A DNA stretch of 64,000 nucleotides from an uncultured Treponema sp. (GTDB lineage Bacteria > Spirochaetota > Spirochaetia > Treponematales > Treponemataceae): NCBI GenBank assembly GCA_938045195.1, contig CALINC010000139.1, positions 40,977 to 104,976 on the forward strand. The letters run 5' to 3'. This document shows positions 60,870 through 64,000 of the stretch, piece by piece. Position 1 is the stretch's first letter. Each line of letters starts with the position of its first letter. The notes under the pieces were generated by a model that did no database searches, was not told the DNA's origin, and was given only the letters and a program-made list of their open reading frames with translations. Made by a program: the position numbers and the translations under genes.

Positions 60870-61789
60870 TTCCACACCGTAGCCGGATTTATTGTCGCTC
60901 CGTTTTTGTACACCGTAAAATGAAGATGAGGTCCCGTGCTTCTGCCTGTTGTTCCTACTGTTCCGACTACGGTTTGGTTTGTTACATATTGTCCGCGTTT
61001 TGCTAAAATCGTATTCATGTGTCCGTATAGGGTTTGATAGCCTGCATGGTGCCTTATGATTACATAGTTTCCGTAAATATTGCTGTACCCTGTTGCAACA
61101 ACCGTTCCTGCAAGGGCGGCATACACGGGTGTCCCTTTATATGTTGCCAAATCCGTACCGTTGTGAAAACTGCGCATACCGGTAAAAGGGTCATGCCGCC
61201 AGCCGTAGCGAGATGTAATTCTATATCTGCCATGAATCGGAATTTTAAAAAGGTCTCCATTAATTTCTTGAAGCGTAACCCAATCCAATTTTGCATCAGG
61301 CAAAAAGACGGCTGCTCCTGCTTTCAGCACATTATTATCTGAAATATTATTAACTAAAGCCAATTTTTCAAGCGATATTTTATACGTATCCGCAATTTTT
61401 TCAGGTGTGTCGCCTTTTTTTACCGTATACACAATTCCGTCCATCGATGGAATTTTCAAAAGTTGACCGATTTGAAGGGATCGGGTATTTTTTAATTTGT
61501 TTATGCTTATAACGGCATCTTGGCTTACCCCATATTTTGCGGCAATTTCGCCTACCATATCGCCCTGCTTTACCGAATAAACAAGATAATAGAGTTTGGG
61601 AACATCAATTGTAGATATTTCCTCATCGGGACGAAATGTAGGCAAAACAGAATCTCCTCCGCCCATTCCGGTTTCGGCACTGTTCTCCTGCATCTTTTTT
61701 ATGGGCAAGCCGCCTAAAACCGCAATTATCACGGCACTTAAAAAGAGAATACTTAAAACTATCGTTAAAATATAGTATGTTTTTTTCAT
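60866..61789 (-). CDS. M23 peptidase with two LysM domains
   Basis: The protein has 307 aa. One N-terminal membrane span or uncleaved signal (~8-28) is followed by two LysM repeats (~68-112 YSVKQGDMVGEIAAKYG and ~118-163 YTVKKGDTPEKIADTYK) and an M23 metallopeptidase domain (~195-305) with H in SFHNGTDLA and GPHLHFTV supplying zinc ligands. It should bind and cut peptidoglycan in the periplasm, or act as an activator of amidases. The convergent anti-sigma gene overlaps its end by 4 bp. Confidence 0.93.
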   Translation of the reverse strand: MKKTYYILTIVLSILFLSAVIIAVLGGLPIKKMQENSAETGMGGGDSVLPTFRPDEEISTIDVPKLYYLVYSVKQGDMVGEIAAKYGVSQDAVISINKLKNTRSLQIGQLLKIPSMDGIVYTVKKGDTPEKIADTYKISLEKLALVNNISDNNVLKAGAAVFLPDAKLDWVTLQEINGDLFKIPIHGRYRITSRYGWRHDPFTGMRSFHNGTDLATYKGTPVYAALAGTVVATGYSNIYGNYVIIRHHAGYQTLYGHMNTILAKRGQYVTNQTVVGTVGTTGRSTGPHLHFTVYKNGATINPATVWN

Positions 61790-61854
61790 TTTACATCACA
61801 TTTCTTCATTGGTATACATCGGCAAAAAAATATAAAAATAAAGGTTCTCCAGCC

Positions 61855-63855
61855 TTATTCTATTTTAATTTTTTTTAAAAATTTTATAAAATCACTTTCA
61901 GCTTTTTGCAAATCTTTTTCGGCAGCAGAAATATTATTTTTAAGTGAATCCAATTCCGTTTCCAGTTTTAAAAGCTTATTAAGGAATTCCGCTCCCTGCT
62001 GAGTCTCTGAGCCTACAGCTTCAAGATTTTTGCGTATTCTATCCTGTTCTTTTGAAATATTCTCACTGTGTTTTTTGAGTTCATTTAGAATATTTCTTTT
62101 TTCCGAAATTTTTTCTTTTTCTTTTATAATTGCTTCAAAAGTCTTTCTTATATTTTCGGGTATTTCAGAATTTGTTGTATAATAAATATATGTTTCCGAA
62201 TTCATTTCGGCGATTTTGTGCGTTTCCATATAGATTCGGCTTTCCTTAATTTCAATATCCGAATTTATTCCGCTTTTTGCTTTTAATTTAAAACGGTATT
62301 TATTACCGGCAGTTTCAGCAAGATTATCTTTTGTTACCAGTTCAAACCCTGCCCATTTTTGATGCTCAATAATAATTGTACGGTCATTTTTATCCGCATT
62401 CCGTATACTGTATTTTGTATTTTGAATTTGTTTATATACCGTATGTAATATTCCATCCGTAATTTTTACGGTTTCAATATTTTTTAACGTACTGTCGGTT
62501 TTTCTTCCCGTTATCTCAATATCATCGCCGTAAGCTATCAGCCGTTTTTCTCCTTCCGGAAGAAATTCCAAAAGAGCATCTCCTACATACTCTCCGCCGT
62601 CAAAAACGGTAATGGGTCCTGCAGGAAGTTTTAAACCCGATTTATTTTCTATACTGATACAGAATTTCGGGTTTACGCTTTCATTGTATGGAATGGAAGA
62701 AAAGACCGAAAATTTTTCGGCAGGAATAGAGGCAAGCGTCAGCGGAATCATCATGCTTTTTTGTCTTTCAAGCGTAACAGGCTTCGAGGGGGTAAATGCA
62801 AACATTTCTCCGCTTTTTCCCGCTTCAATTTGATTTTCAAAATATGCGGAATCATTGTAATAAGAATTGCCGCGTGAAAGAGTTTTCGATTCTCCTTTAC
62901 TCATAATAGAGCGTTCCATCAAAGGCATTGCAGACGGGGCGTAACTTTTAGTTTCTTCGTAATCTCCCGAATCGAAAACTTCAGCTTCCGCAGCTTGCGC
63001 TATGGCAAGGGGAATCTCCGGGCGTTCCGTATAATACGGGGCATACAGATTTTGCCTAAATGCAACGGGACGGCCTGTTGTAAGGGTCAAGATAATATTT
63101 TTCCAATCTAAGTCGGTAGAATTATCGACAATTGCCCATGCCTGAAAAGCTGCCTTATCAAGTCCCATATCCAAGCGGTAGCTTGCTTTCCACACGGGTG
63201 CTTCCATTACATAGGAAAGTTTTATTTTCCGCTCGCCTTGTGCTTCAATATTTATGCCGAGTTTTTTTCTATTATTTGCAGAGGCATTTAAAATTAAATC
63301 AAGTGCGGTGTTTAAGTCTTCATTTCGTTTTTCATCGGTAAATTTAAAAGAGCGAATGTCCGAAAAAGCTATGACATGAATACCGTCTTTTGAAACAAGC
63401 GAAATAAAAAAAGTTTCTCCGGAACCTTCCGTCCGGTTTTTGTCCACGCTTAAAATTTTACCAGTAATCGGTTTAGGCGTAAATAATTCGATTTCGGCAC
63501 CTTTTTGAGATTTTAAAATATCATAAAGAGTGACGGAAGAGGAAAGGTCTGTTTTAAGACTTTCTAAAGTTTTTTGTAATGTATCTTTTGACTGATAATT
63601 GACACTCAATTTTTTTGCCGACGGATCCATTACTACAAGCGACTTTAGTACGTCATTAATTTGTTCGGGTGAAAAAAGAAGTTCAATTTCGCCTGAACCG
63701 GATACGGTACCCTCATGAAGATAATGTGCGACACCCGAAGAATAAAGCGTAACTTTTTTGAGCGGAATATCATCACTGCCGAATAAGTTTGAAGATTCTC
63801 CTGTAAGCCCTGTCATACAGGCAGCGGAAAAAAGCATAAACAACATTTTTTTCAT
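61855..63855 (-). CDS. Exported DUF4139 (mucoidy inhibitor-like) protein
   Basis: The protein has 666 aa from ATG 63855; a GTG two codons earlier is possible. GGGAG lies 5 nt before the ATG. A signal peptide (KKMLFMLFSAACMTGLTG) is followed by an N-terminal beta-rich region, a DUF4139 domain in the middle (SYVMEAPVWKASYRLDM, then a long beta section), and a C-terminal coiled coil (~575-650). Function is unknown in the family; links to envelope polysaccharide have been suggested for related MuiA proteins. It sits after the M23 gene, consistent with an envelope role. Confidence 0.8.
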   Translation of the reverse strand: MKKMLFMLFSAACMTGLTGESSNLFGSDDIPLKKVTLYSSGVAHYLHEGTVSGSGEIELLFSPEQINDVLKSLVVMDPSAKKLSVNYQSKDTLQKTLESLKTDLSSSVTLYDILKSQKGAEIELFTPKPITGKILSVDKNRTEGSGETFFISLVSKDGIHVIAFSDIRSFKFTDEKRNEDLNTALDLILNASANNRKKLGINIEAQGERKIKLSYVMEAPVWKASYRLDMGLDKAAFQAWAIVDNSTDLDWKNIILTLTTGRPVAFRQNLYAPYYTERPEIPLAIAQAAEAEVFDSGDYEETKSYAPSAMPLMERSIMSKGESKTLSRGNSYYNDSAYFENQIEAGKSGEMFAFTPSKPVTLERQKSMMIPLTLASIPAEKFSVFSSIPYNESVNPKFCISIENKSGLKLPAGPITVFDGGEYVGDALLEFLPEGEKRLIAYGDDIEITGRKTDSTLKNIETVKITDGILHTVYKQIQNTKYSIRNADKNDRTIIIEHQKWAGFELVTKDNLAETAGNKYRFKLKAKSGINSDIEIKESRIYMETHKIAEMNSETYIYYTTNSEIPENIRKTFEAIIKEKEKISEKRNILNELKKHSENISKEQDRIRKNLEAVGSETQQGAEFLNKLLKLETELDSLKNNISAAEKDLQKAESDFIKFLKKIKIE

Positions 63856-63861
63856 TATCAC

Positions 63862-64000
63862 TCCCTATAATAATGCGGCGTTTGCCGATAAGGCAAACTC
63901 GGCGGATAAACAGAGAGATGCCATCTGCATCGAACTGTTTATCACACCTCCTATAAAAATATTTTGCAGGGATTTGAAAATCCCGAAAAATATTTTTTCA
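63862..64000. other. Upstream region of the DUF4139 gene, hairpin-bearing
   Basis: It holds a perfect stem GTTTGCC-gataa-GGCAAAC (63880-63898) and, on the minus strand, an AGGAGG site at 63947-63952. A 26-codon frame follows (GTG 63945 to TAG 63865) but the spacing to any start is poor. No clear promoter was seen. It may be a leader with an attenuating hairpin. Confidence 0.35.

Noticed and set aside
63865..63945. 26-codon leader peptide before the DUF4139 gene
   Set aside because: AGGAGG is present but too close to the GTG and too far from the internal ATGs; no other support.
1..64000. CRISPR array, prophage or insertion sequence
   Set aside because: No regularly spaced repeats, transposase, integrase or phage structural genes were found; the only dispersed repeats are the four-copy element.

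Overview
The window looks like chromosomal DNA of an oral or host-associated treponeme (Spirochaetota, Treponema; probably the T. denticola/putidum/pedis group). Base composition is AT-rich. The gene set includes a spirochaete-type periplasmic flagellar protein (FlbB), a FliL-like protein, V-type rather than F-type ATPase subunits, methyl-accepting chemotaxis proteins, HflK/HflC, and an AlgI/SGNH acetylation pair. Species assignment is inference from memory of these families. No phage, insertion sequence, CRISPR array, integrase or rRNA was seen. Two tRNA genes (Pro-CGG, Asp-GTC) are present.

Layout. 0-6 kb: two tandem paralogous giant signalling proteins (kinase-like, AAA ATPase, TPR, GGDEF, GAF), then the tRNAs. 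6-11 kb: two orphan solute-binding lipoproteins, a structured non-coding array, and a decaying two-gene ABC exporter whose second half has lost its ATPase domain. 11-20 kb: radical SAM protein, CCA-adding enzyme, chemotaxis receptor, glutathione peroxidase, prolyl oligopeptidase, GH13 glucosidase. 20-24 kb: ferritin, a CbiA-like amidase lacking its glutaminase cysteine, CbiK chelatase, and a lone DppB-type permease. 24-31 kb: RlmL-like methylase, RNase HI, an MFS-HEAT fusion, a second receptor, then the rpmF-acpP-rnc operon. 31-36 kb: an intact heterodimeric ABC exporter and a secreted Tiki/TraB-like protein. 36-44 kb: a GC-rich structured non-coding stretch, obgE-nadD, rex, and four adjacent rRNA-modification genes. 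44-46 kb: a PilZ-like protein and exported proteins of unknown function. 46-56 kb: secG-ptsN, V-ATPase stalk, C and I subunits, hflK-hflC-flbB-algI-SGNH. 56-64 kb: Lnt, a divergent GHMP kinase, a fliL-like/membrane protein/ECF sigma/anti-sigma operon, a LysM-M23 peptidase and a DUF4139 protein.

Themes. Cyclic-di-GMP signalling appears twice: the GGDEF proteins and a degenerate PilZ protein. Envelope and motility genes are interleaved: FlbB sits in one operon with HflKC and an O-acetylation pair, and a FliL-like gene sits with a sigma/anti-sigma pair. RNA maturation is concentrated in a few places.

The most interesting non-genic signal is a dispersed intergenic element of about 70 bp, present in four copies (near 7.7, 20.1, 36.4 and 42.3 kb). 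It shares a core hairpin and has variable structured tails. Several genes (cbiK, rnhA, the MFS gene, the GHMP kinase) have a well-spaced sigma70-type promoter ending only 6-8 nt before the start codon, which predicts leaderless mRNAs. All functional calls rest on reading motifs by eye; no database search was run.
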